DNA of 5,721 nt. Origin: Cellvibrionales bacterium UBA5860. GTDB lineage: Bacteria; Pseudomonadota; Gammaproteobacteria; Pseudomonadales; Porticoccaceae. How positions within the stretch are numbered: the stretch's first letter is position 1; every line of letters begins with the position of its first letter. Below the pieces are notes generated by a model that saw only the letters and a list, made by a program, of their open reading frames with translations, did no database searches and had not been told where the DNA came from. The stretch is taken from contig DJFY01000069.1 of assembly GCA_002431545.1 (NCBI GenBank), forward strand, positions 9,771 to 15,491. The letters run 5' to 3'. Shown piece by piece: positions 1-5,590 of this stretch. The position numbers and the translations under genes are program-made.

Positions 1-822
1 CATGTCAAAGCCCAGCGTAAGCACCAGGTCGGCTTTGTCGAGGGCAAAGTTGGAGTGATCCTTGCTGCCCAGGCCCACGGTATACAGGCAGTAGGGCGCA
101 TCCATGTCGACGCAGCCCTTGGCCATAAAGGTGCTGATAACTCCGATGCCGGTGCTTTCGCACAGACGTCGCAGCTCTTCGGAGGCGCGGCCCCTGACAC
201 AGCCGTTGCCCGCCAGAATCACCGGACGCTTGGCGGCGATCAGCATCTCGTAGGCGCGCTCGACGATAGCCGAGACCGGTTCCGAACGGTAAAAGCGTCG
301 AGGTGGCATCGGACGTTCACTGGTGTCGTGGTCCGCGAGGTCTTCAGGGAGTTCGATGTGCACTGCACCGCGTTTTTCCATGCGCGAGATGCGTACAGCC
401 TTGCGGATGATTTCTGGAATGGTATCGGCGTGGCGTATCGAAATCGCCCATTTGGTAACGGGTTCAAACATGCCGACCACATCCATGATCTGGTGAGACT
501 CTTTATGCAGACGGCTGGTCGAGCCTTGACCGGTCAGTACCAACATGGGGGCGCGGTCCATATTGGCATTGGCGACGCCGGTAATCAGGTTTGAGGCGCC
601 AGGCCCAAGTGTGCCCAGGCAGGCCGCTGGATTGCCGGTGAGGCGGCCATAGACCTCCGCCATGAAAGCGGCGCCCTGTTCATGGCGAGTAAGGATAAAA
701 CGAATCGAGCGGCTCTCTGCGAGGGATAGCATGAAGTCGGCATTTTCTTCTCCGGGCACGCCGAATACATACTCGATGCCTTCTTGTTCGAGACAGGCGA
801 CCATCAGGTCAGTAGCTTTCAC
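1..822 (-). CDS. Acetolactate synthase-like thiamine-diphosphate enzyme, N-terminal half (partial)
   Basis: The visible 274 residues match the first half of the acetolactate synthase / pyruvate-oxidase-type ThDP family; full members are roughly 550 residues, so the C-terminal cofactor-diphosphate domain lies outside the window. The Pyr domain spans about residues 1-165. The conserved FGVPGEEN lies at 20-27, the catalytic glutamate is probably E48 in RHEQGAAFMAEVYGRLTG, and GPGASNLITG is at 73-82. H106, E108, S109, H110 and Q111 precede MFEPVTKW, as in acetolactate synthases. GAVHIELPED (152-161) closes the domain, and the central domain begins near KRPVILAGNG (198-207). The family usually condenses two pyruvates to 2-acetolactate with CO2 release in the cytoplasm. 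Substrate specificity cannot be settled from this half, and other ThDP decarboxylases or carboligases remain possible. The GTG start is chosen because the resulting N-terminus, (M)KATDLMVACLE, fits the family and an AAAGGAG lies upstream. No small regulatory subunit is visible. The gene is co-oriented with the dehydrogenase genes upstream, 245 bases away. Confidence 0.88.
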   Translation of the reverse strand, partial: MKATDLMVACLEQEGIEYVFGVPGEENADFMLSLAESRSIRFILTRHEQGAAFMAEVYGRLTGNPAACLGTLGPGASNLITGVANANMDRAPMLVLTGQGSTSRLHKESHQIMDVVGMFEPVTKWAISIRHADTIPEIIRKAVRISRMEKRGAVHIELPEDLADHDTSERPMPPRRFYRSEPVSAIVERAYEMLIAAKRPVILAGNGCVRGRASEELRRLCESTGIGVISTFMAKGCVDMDAPYCLYTVGLGSKDHSNFALDKADLVLTLGFDM

Positions 823-833
823 GGATCTCAGCG

Positions 834-840
834 CTCCTTT
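834..840 (-). promoter_or_regulatory. Ribosome binding site of the acetolactate synthase-like gene
   Basis: AAAGGAG on the minus strand lies 11 bases before the GTG at 822-820, slightly long but usable spacing. It supports GTG rather than the in-frame ATG seven codons later. The rest of the 245-base gap up to 1067 shows no gene, no convincing -35/-10 pair and no hairpin with a T-run on the minus strand. Whether this gene is read through from the dehydrogenase genes or has its own promoter is therefore undecided. Confidence 0.55.
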
Positions 841-1067
841 CTGCAGTGGTGGTGGGACGGGTACGGCGAGCAATTCCTACGTGGTGCTTGTCCTGCAAAT
901 TTAAAGCCAGTTTGTTGCAAAAGTAGCGGTAGGGACGAAAAATATTCCTGTACTGTGAAACCATGCTTACACCGGCGTCGGAGTCAGGTGCCTTCGGCGG
1001 GGTGGCTCCTGGTGCAGTGCGCGCCCGGGTTAAGCGTCTGGGTAAACTCCCTGGAGTGCAGCGCGGT

Positions 1068-2672
1068 TCAGCGCCGGCGCGTCTCCCCGATACGCTGGGC
1101 GACCCGAGTGGCCAGGGCCTGGATCGTGATAGTGGGATTGCCGGCGGTCGATGTGGGGAAGATCGATCCGTCGGCGATATACAGATTATCGATGTCGTGG
1201 CATTTGCCGTAAGGGTCGGTAACAGACGTCGACGGGTCCGTACCCATGCGGCAGGTGCCCATAAGGTGCGTACCGAGAAATCCCGGTGCCAAAGCCTCGC
1301 CGATATCGCGCGCGCCGGCGGCTTCGAGAATGTCAAATACAGTTTTCTTCATATGCCGCAGCATGGCGTGCTCGTTGGCGTGCAGGTTGATGTTCAACTG
1401 GGGGATCGGCAGGCCGTAGGTGTCCTTTTCTTGCGGATCGAGCGTGATGCGGTCGGCCTCGGTGGCGAAATGTTCACCGTAGGCGGATATCGAGGCAGAG
1501 CGGCCGAATTGGTTATCGACAAAGGCTACCAGGTCACTGCCGAAAAGGTTTTTGGGTGCGGCGTACTTTTTATAAAAGCGCAGGGGGCCACCCTCGGCGT
1601 TGCGCAGGGCGATCACGTAGCCGCCGGCAAAATCCCGTTTGTCGTCGTGATCGTAGTAATCCTGCACCATGCCATTGATGTTGGGACCCTTGTAGGCATC
1701 TATCCGTTCGTTAAAAAAACCGTTGGCACTGGCGATGGTGTGGCAGGAAAAATACCTGCCGACCAATCCGGATGAATTGGCCAGGCCGTCCGGGTGATCG
1801 CTGCGAGCGGACATCAGCAGCAACCGCGGGGTTTCTACCGCGTTGCCGCAAAGGGCGACAATTTTTGCAGGCTGAAACTGCAGGTTGTTGTCGGCGTCGA
1901 AATACTCGACGCCGGCAGCGCGCTTGCCGTTTTTGGTGACCACCACCCGTGTTGCCATGGCGCCGGTGCGGATCTCGGCACCGGTTTTTTGCGCCGCCGG
2001 CAAATAGGTCTGGGCCATGTTGCTGATGGCACCCATAAAACAGCCGGACCAACAGCCGCCGCAAAAATTGCAGGGCGCGCGATTGTTAGTGGCCCGGGAC
2101 AGGATTGCCATCGGCGCGTGGGCAGCGTGCAGGCCAAGTGCGTCGCAGCCTTTTTTGACGCGCTTTACCGCGCAGCTCATTTCGATTGCCGGATTGGGAT
2201 AAGGTGCTCGGGGCGGTTCGAATGGGTTGTCTAGCCTGCCGGACACACCCAGCATGGCTTCTACCCGGTCGTAGTGGGGAACGAGTTCCTCGAAAGACAG
2301 AGGCCAGTCGACGGCGAGCCCGGTTTGCGATTTTCGCCGCAGGTCGCCCGGGTGTGGGCGTGCACAAAAGCCTTCGTAGTGCATGGTGGCGCCACCGGCG
2401 GCTTTGACGCGGGAAAGGTTAAAGGATGGATCGCTGCTCGCGGTGTAAGTGACGCGATCCCGCCGCAATTGCTCGGCGCTGTCGTCGGCGTAGAAATACT
2501 GCTGCGTGAGCAATTCCCACTGGGCGGAGTCGGTGGGTATGCGCGAGCGGTCGAGCCAGGGGCCGACTTCCAGCACGACGACACTCAACCCCTGAAGCGA
2601 GAGTTCGCGCGCCAGCACGCCGCCGCTGGCGCCTGAACCCACGATGCAGATATCGGTTTCCGGCAGTGCCAC
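1068..2672 (-). CDS. GMC-family FAD-dependent dehydrogenase, catalytic subunit (glucose/gluconate dehydrogenase type)
   Basis: Flavoprotein of 534 residues from the preferred GTG start. The FAD-binding Rossmann motif is near the N-terminus (G12, G14, G17, then E35 at the end of the second strand). AAGGATMHYEG (residues 91-101) is the typical GMC substrate/flavin segment. The C-terminal GMC domain has H469 in HLMGTCRMG and N512 in AGNPTIT, the expected catalytic His-Asn pair. Cysteines at 201, 204, 207 and 211 (CNFCGGCWSGC) sit where FAD-glucose dehydrogenases carry an iron-sulfur cluster. There is no signal peptide, as expected for a subunit exported with a Tat partner; the gene just upstream encodes that partner, one base away. 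Likely role: oxidation of a sugar, sugar acid or polyol in the periplasm; the substrate cannot be read from the sequence. The frame is open upstream to an ATG at 2720, but that start would overlap the previous gene by 47 bases. GTG 2672 follows AGGG with 6-base spacing and gives a family-like N-terminus. Confidence 0.9.
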   Translation of the reverse strand: MALPETDICIVGSGASGGVLARELSLQGLSVVVLEVGPWLDRSRIPTDSAQWELLTQQYFYADDSAEQLRRDRVTYTASSDPSFNLSRVKAAGGATMHYEGFCARPHPGDLRRKSQTGLAVDWPLSFEELVPHYDRVEAMLGVSGRLDNPFEPPRAPYPNPAIEMSCAVKRVKKGCDALGLHAAHAPMAILSRATNNRAPCNFCGGCWSGCFMGAISNMAQTYLPAAQKTGAEIRTGAMATRVVVTKNGKRAAGVEYFDADNNLQFQPAKIVALCGNAVETPRLLLMSARSDHPDGLANSSGLVGRYFSCHTIASANGFFNERIDAYKGPNINGMVQDYYDHDDKRDFAGGYVIALRNAEGGPLRFYKKYAAPKNLFGSDLVAFVDNQFGRSASISAYGEHFATEADRITLDPQEKDTYGLPIPQLNINLHANEHAMLRHMKKTVFDILEAAGARDIGEALAPGFLGTHLMGTCRMGTDPSTSVTDPYGKCHDIDNLYIADGSIFPTSTAGNPTITIQALATRVAQRIGETRRR

Positions 2673-2673
2673 G

Positions 2674-3141
2674 CTATACCCTGTCGTTGACACAGTGGCT
2701 GGCGTAGTCCGGGTAGCCACCGGGTTGAGGCTTTTTGTAGTCGAAAGATTTCCAGGACTGGGGGTGGGAATAGTAAATATGCGCGCTGTACCTGAGCACT
2801 GTGGTCAGGGATTCAGCCAAAGGCCCGCCGGCCAGCGCGGCCTCGATCTGCCCTTGCTGTTGCTCGTGTGAGAGCGCCAGGAAAGGCGTGCCGAACCCCT
2901 CGGTCACTTTTCGGTAGGCTTCGCTGCCGGCCGTCGAGCGCTGCAGGATAAAGGCCAGTTTTTTATCCAGGCCGAGGGCGACCATGCCCATATTGCTGCC
3001 GGAGGAGGGGATCAATTGATCGCAAAGCGCGCGAAATATGGCCGCTCGCTGCTCCGCGGAAGGCGCCCTGTTTGCTCGGGCAAACAAGGGCTTTGCCAGC
3101 ATCAGGGAGAAAAGTGTGAGAAAAGTTCTGCGTGAAAACAT
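2674..3141 (-). CDS. Gluconate 2-dehydrogenase subunit 3 family protein (Tat-exported small subunit)
   Basis: Protein of 155 residues. The N-terminus has a twin-arginine signal, SRRTFL at residues 3-8, then a hydrophobic stretch (L10-L15) and a small-residue region (about 19-23) suited to cleavage. The middle is helical (LCDQLIP at 39-45). The end has an aromatic/glycine-rich stretch, YYSHPQSWKSFDY at 123-135 and GGYPDY at 141-146, which recalls the C-terminus of the gluconate 2-dehydrogenase subunit 3 / FAD-glucose dehydrogenase gamma family. In that family the small subunit carries the Tat signal and takes the folded flavoprotein to the periplasm as a hitchhiker; it is not catalytic. The gene directly precedes the GMC subunit by one base, supporting that pairing. 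A cysteine at 150 near the C-terminus may bridge to the partner. The ATG start is fixed by the Tat signal, although no good Shine-Dalgarno sequence precedes it. Size is similar to characterised gamma subunits (about 150-170 residues). Confidence 0.85.
   Translation of the reverse strand: MFSRRTFLTLFSLMLAKPLFARANRAPSAEQRAAIFRALCDQLIPSSGSNMGMVALGLDKKLAFILQRSTAGSEAYRKVTEGFGTPFLALSHEQQQGQIEAALAGGPLAESLTTVLRYSAHIYYSHPQSWKSFDYKKPQPGGYPDYASHCVNDRV
2679..2682 (-). promoter_or_regulatory. Ribosome binding site deciding the GTG start of the GMC dehydrogenase
   Basis: AGGG on the minus strand lies 6 bases before the GTG at 2672-2670 and is embedded in the last codons of the upstream subunit gene, whose TAG ends one base before the GTG. 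This layout suggests translational coupling of the two subunits and argues against the upstream ATG at 2720. Confidence 0.5.
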
Positions 3142-3200
3142 GCTATTGGCTGACTTGTGTGTCCTGGTCGATTTACAAGTGCGCTTGATGGCCTGAAAGT

Positions 3201-3235
3201 GCCGGTCACAGCGGATTGTAGTTTTATTGACCGGC
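3201..3235. repeat. Perfect 8-bp inverted repeat with 19-base spacer (possible operator or leader hairpin)
   Basis: GCCGGTCA at 3201-3208 and its exact complement TGACCGGC at 3228-3235 lie between the two divergent genes. The half-site centres are 27 bp apart. A one-mismatch copy of the half-site (GCCGGTGA) is at 3332-3339. It sits just downstream of the possible minus-strand -10 box, where a repressor could act. It could also form a hairpin in the leader RNA; no T-run follows on either strand, so a terminator is unlikely. Confidence 0.45.
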
Positions 3236-3267
3236 GGCGTTGCCTCGAGTTGTCACGAAAGCGCAAG

Positions 3268-3273
3268 ATTATA
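3268..3273 (-). promoter_or_regulatory. Possible -10 box for the dehydrogenase operon
   Basis: A perfect TATAAT on the minus strand lies about 127 bases before the ATG of the small subunit, in the divergent intergenic region. No good -35 hexamer is found 16-18 bases upstream, so the promoter would need an activator or is a chance match. An mRNA starting here would contain the inverted repeat at 3201-3235 in its leader. Confidence 0.35.
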
Positions 3274-3415
3274 CGCACAAATTTGCAGGCCGGACGTTCA
3301 TGTCGGGCTCTAGACGCGGCCCCTGGTTCTTGCCGGTGAGTGTTCTTGGCGGGGCTACCCGGCACCGTGAGCGAAGATCTCGTTGATGGCGAAACAATAG
3401 CAATGGAGGTGAAAC

Positions 3416-3889
3416 ATGGCGGTAAAACCGGTTCCGGAAGATTTTCACAGTGTCACGCCCTATCTCACTATCCGTGGCGCAGCTCGGGCCATGGAATTCT
3501 ATAAGCGCGCGTTTAATGCCGTGGAGGTCTCGCGTTTAACTGCGCCGGATGGCTCGATCGCCCATGCCGAAGTGGTTATCGGCGATTCCCATGTCATGCT
3601 GGCCGATGCCTGTGAGGATAACCCCATCTTTAGTCCGGATGTGCTCGACGGTTCATCGGTGGGTTTGCATCTGTATACAGAAGATGTCGACAGCCTGTTT
3701 GCGCAGGCGCTTGCAGAAGGGGCCACTGAAATCAGACCCGTAGAAGATCAGTTCTATGGTGACCGCACGGGCATGCTAAAAGATCCCTTCGGACATATCT
3801 GGTTCCTCGCTACCCGCAAGGAGGATTTGACTGTCGAGGAGGTCAATCGGCGCGCGCAGGCCTTGTTTTCTTCCGCATCGCCAAAATGA
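3416..3889 (+). CDS. VOC family protein (PhnB-like glyoxalase/bleomycin-resistance fold)
   Basis: Cytoplasmic protein of 157 residues with the two-module VOC pattern. The first module opens with VTPYLTIRGAARAMEFYKRAF (residues 13-33) and includes HAEVVIGDSHVMLAD (50-64). The second runs through GLHLYTEDVDSLFAQALAEGA (83-103) and ends with FYGDRTGMLKDPFGHIWFLATR (113-134), the hallmark of PhnB-like members. The tail, KEDLTVEEVNRRAQ (135-148), is also typical. VOC proteins bind a metal or small ligands and include isomerases, dioxygenases and binding proteins; PhnB-like members mostly have no proven reaction. H50 is a candidate metal ligand, but a complete metal site cannot be assigned by eye. 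The ATG has a strong GGAGG at 3405-3409 with 6-base spacing. It is transcribed away from the dehydrogenase operon and appears to be a single gene; a shared regulatory region is possible but unproven. Confidence 0.88.
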   Translation: MAVKPVPEDFHSVTPYLTIRGAARAMEFYKRAFNAVEVSRLTAPDGSIAHAEVVIGDSHVMLADACEDNPIFSPDVLDGSSVGLHLYTEDVDSLFAQALAEGATEIRPVEDQFYGDRTGMLKDPFGHIWFLATRKEDLTVEEVNRRAQALFSSASPK

Positions 3890-4099
3890 TACGTCGGACC
3901 CGGGACGAGTAATCTGGAGCGCCGGCGTAGCAGCCATTTATTGCTTTCTTTGCTCAGTCAAAGATCGATGGATTGCAATGTCGAAAGCTGCCGATTAGCG
4001 GCTGAATCTTTTCTTGAGGAATCTTGTCCGATGTCAACTTAACCTGGCTGCAGTTATTACTTACTACCTCAGTTTTGTCAAAATCCTGAACCTCCCTCT

Positions 4100-4103
4100 G
4101 GAG
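4100..4103 (+). promoter_or_regulatory. Ribosome binding site fixing the start of the short lipoprotein
   Basis: GGAG lies 9 bases before the ATG at 4113 (12 before a second ATG at 4116). It favours 4113 over an in-frame TTG at 4014, which would add 33 residues in front of a lipoprotein signal. CTCC at 4092-4095 could pair with this GGAG through a four-base loop, but the stem is only 4 bp. The 223 bases between the VOC gene and this start (3890-4112) hold no gene, no clear promoter hexamers and no convincing terminator. Confidence 0.5.
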
Positions 4104-4112
4104 TATTTGAAA

Positions 4113-4505
4113 ATGATGAAAAAAACCAAGCCTCGGCTGAGGTGGCTCGAGGCGTCCGCCATTATGGCGATTGCGTCGATATCCGTAACAAGCTGCAGCA
4201 GTGTTCCAAAACCTGTTGCCGAATTATCGGCCGCAAATACAGCGTTGACGAGCGCTGAAAGCAAGGAGGCAACGCAATATGCACCCGTTGCCATGGATCG
4301 GGCGAAAGAAAAGCTGAAGCGCGCAAATCAGGCCGCGAGCAAGGAACAGTATGCGGAAGCCAGGCGCCTGGCGGAAGAGGCTCAGGCGGACGCCGAACTG
4401 GCCCAGGCACTGGCCGACAAAGCGCAGGCGGAGACAGCGGTACGCGAGCTGGAAAGCAGTATTCAGATCCTGCGTGAAGAAATCAGGCGTGCCAGGGGTT
4501 ATTAA
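4113..4505 (+). CDS. DUF4398-type lipoprotein, short
   Basis: Protein of 130 residues. A basic N-terminus (MMKKTKPRLR) is followed by a short hydrophobic stretch and the lipobox V25-T26-S27-C28, giving a lipidated mature N-terminus at C28. Serine at +2 suggests delivery to the outer membrane under the usual Lol rule. The mature part is almost wholly alpha-helical and rich in Ala, Glu, Lys and Gln. The motif YAP followed by DRAKEKLKRA (56-71) marks the DUF4398 family, and the C-terminal part (about 78-128) looks like a coiled coil. No enzymatic motif is present; the molecular function of the family is not known to me. The next gene starts 30 bases downstream and begins with a related domain, so the two are probably co-transcribed and may interact. 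The ATG at 4113 is chosen for its ribosome binding site and because the lipoprotein signal then starts at the N-terminus. Confidence 0.85.
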   Translation: MMKKTKPRLRWLEASAIMAIASISVTSCSSVPKPVAELSAANTALTSAESKEATQYAPVAMDRAKEKLKRANQAASKEQYAEARRLAEEAQADAELAQALADKAQAETAVRELESSIQILREEIRRARGY

Positions 4506-4535
4506 TCTCAAATACCGAATGTAAGGGAGGAATCC

Positions 4536-5393
4536 ATGCGGTTAAATGCAAATAGTTTATGGGCGCTAATTATATTGGCGCTCGCGGCGGTTTCCGGTTG
4601 TGGTGGTTTGGCAAAAAACCAGCCCCTGCTGGAAGCAGAAAAAACCTATGCCGAAGCAAAACGCAACGAAACCGTCCTCAAATACGCCCCAGCAGAGCTG
4701 GAGCGGGCGGAGAAGGCAATTAATCTCGCCGCGTCAGCCGAGTCTGACGAGGAGATGGCCTCCCTGGCCTATATAGGGAAAACCCGCACGTTGACCGCGG
4801 TGGCAGTTGCCGAGAGAAAAGCGGCCAAAGTCAAGCTGGATGAATTGGGCCAAATCAAGAATACGGAAAGGCTGAAAGCCCGGGAATTAGAAATCGCCTA
4901 CGAACAGGAGGCGAAAGGAAAGGCGCTGCAAGAGCGTGAACAGGCGCTGGCGAGAGCCGAGGCCGTGACACGAGAAAGGGAAGAAGCGCTGGCAAGAGCG
5001 GAAACCCTGCGCAAGGAACTCGAAGAGTTGCAGGCAGTAAAAACCGAACGCGGTATCGTAATGACACTGGAAGATGTGTTGTTTTCGACCGGAAAGGCGG
5101 AGTTGCAACCTGGGGCTATGAGCACGATCGAACGGTTGGCAAATTTTCTTGCCGAATACCCGAGCAAGACCGTTCTGATCGAAGGCCATACCGACAGCGT
5201 GGGCACGGATGACTATAACCAGAGCTTGTCTGAACGACGCGCAGCTTCTGTGAGGATTGCTCTCATGGAGGAGGACGTTGAGCCCGCGCGGATAAAAACC
5301 ATCGGCTACGGAGAGTCGCGGCCCATCGCCGATAATACTACCAGCGCCGGACGGTTAAAAAATCGCCGGGTCGAAATCGTGATTCGCGACTGA
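4536..5393 (+). CDS. OmpA-family lipoprotein with N-terminal DUF4398-type region
   Basis: Protein of 285 residues. The signal peptide ends at lipobox V19-S20-G21-C22, and glycine at +2 suits outer membrane targeting. Residues 30-100 form a DUF4398-like helical region with YAPAELERAEKAI (50-62). Residues about 105-170 are a charged coiled coil that includes two consecutive 14-residue repeats (133-146 and 147-160, both built on ERExALARAE). The OmpA C-terminal domain covers about 173-285. It has DVLFSTGKAELQ (180-191), GHTDSVG (217-223), N228, LSERRA (231-236) and GYGESRPIADN (257-267). D220 and R235 are in the positions that bind diaminopimelate in OmpA-type domains, so peptidoglycan binding is expected. 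The likely role is to tether the outer membrane to the cell wall across the periplasm. The start has an excellent AAGGGAGG at 4523-4530 with 5-base spacing. It follows the short DUF4398 lipoprotein by 30 bases. Confidence 0.92.
   Translation: MRLNANSLWALIILALAAVSGCGGLAKNQPLLEAEKTYAEAKRNETVLKYAPAELERAEKAINLAASAESDEEMASLAYIGKTRTLTAVAVAERKAAKVKLDELGQIKNTERLKARELEIAYEQEAKGKALQEREQALARAEAVTREREEALARAETLRKELEELQAVKTERGIVMTLEDVLFSTGKAELQPGAMSTIERLANFLAEYPSKTVLIEGHTDSVGTDDYNQSLSERRAASVRIALMEEDVEPARIKTIGYGESRPIADNTTSAGRLKNRRVEIVIRD
4932..5015 (+). repeat. Two tandem 42-base units encoding a 14-residue coiled-coil repeat
   Basis: Codons 133-146 and 147-160 of the OmpA-family lipoprotein encode EREQALARAEAVTR and EREEALARAETLRK, which are identical at 10 of 14 positions. 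At the DNA level the copies have diverged, mainly at third positions, so the duplication is old or kept by selection on the helix. Such units can lengthen or shorten the rod between the DUF4398-like region and the OmpA domain. Confidence 0.7.
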
Positions 5394-5457
5394 GAGCCTT
5401 TTCTTTTCTGGGGGACAAGCAGTGTCTGTGTGGCGCTTCGACCCTGGCTTTAGCGGA

Positions 5458-5489
5458 ATACCGGCCGTAGCTATAGCAGCGGCCGGTAT
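5458..5489. terminator. Strong perfect hairpin, possible bidirectional transcription end without a T-run
   Basis: ATACCGGCCG (5458-5467) and CGGCCGGTAT (5480-5489) are exact complements around a 12-base loop, giving a very stable 10-bp stem about 65 bases after the OmpA stop codon. Neither strand has a T-run directly after the stem, so it is not a classical intrinsic terminator. It could block 3' exonuclease after Rho-dependent termination or be a REP-like palindrome. If the weak minus-strand frame ending at 5507 is real, the hairpin lies between two convergent genes. Confidence 0.45.
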
Positions 5490-5559
5490 CTGAGCGAGTA
5501 AAGTGCTTACCGTCGAAGATGTGGGTGGGGCGCATTGCGTTCGTTTAATTGTACGACCA

Positions 5560-5590
5560 TCGAACAGTGAGCAAAACGTGTCGAACGGTG
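5560..5590. repeat. Direct repeat TCGAACRGTG, two copies 21 bp apart
   Basis: TCGAACAGTG at 5560-5569 and TCGAACGGTG at 5581-5590 differ at one base and are spaced by two helical turns. They overlap an imperfect inverted repeat (GACCATCG at 5555-5562 against CGGTGGTC at 5586-5593). An inverted copy of CATCGAAC (5558-5565) occurs as GTTCGATG at 5696-5703. This may be a protein-binding site, but no adjacent promoter or gene start is visible to support that. Confidence 0.3.

Noticed and set aside
55..594. Plus-strand open frame of 179 codons
   Set aside because: It is antisense to the ThDP enzyme, whose motifs are unmistakable on the minus strand.
1071..1080. Self-complementary GCGCCGGCGC at the end of the GMC gene
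   Set aside because: It has no room for a loop and encodes the Arg-rich C-terminus; it is compatible with ordinary high-GC coding sequence.
809..1336. Minus-strand frame of 175 codons across the gap between the dehydrogenase and the acetolactate-synthase-like gene
   Set aside because: It overlaps the C-terminus of the GMC gene and the start of the next gene in another frame, is Arg/Pro-rich like a shadow frame, and shows no domain.
963..1775. Long plus-strand open frame of 270 codons
   Set aside because: It lies antisense to the GMC dehydrogenase, which has clear family motifs throughout. The frame has no recognisable domain or ribosome binding site and is a by-product of GC-biased codon use.
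3102..3365. Minus-strand 87-codon frame in the divergent intergenic region
   Set aside because: It overlaps the start of the Tat subunit gene, has no motif, and has an Arg-rich composition typical of a chance frame.
3947..3964. Inverted repeat TCTTTG-N6-CAAAGA after the VOC gene
   Set aside because: The 6-bp AT-rich stem is weak and no T-run follows, so it is not a credible terminator.
3990..4002. GCCG-ATTAG-CGGC with a nearby T-rich stretch, as an intrinsic terminator of the VOC gene
   Set aside because: The stem has only four base pairs, and the T-rich stretch is interrupted and offset by several bases.
4014..4112. TTG-initiated 33-residue extension of the short lipoprotein
   Set aside because: It would put the lipoprotein signal inside the protein. 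The ATG at 4113 has a ribosome binding site and gives a normal signal peptide.
4855..5206. Three overlapping minus-strand frames
   Set aside because: They are antisense to the coiled-coil and OmpA-domain coding sequence and have no domains of their own.
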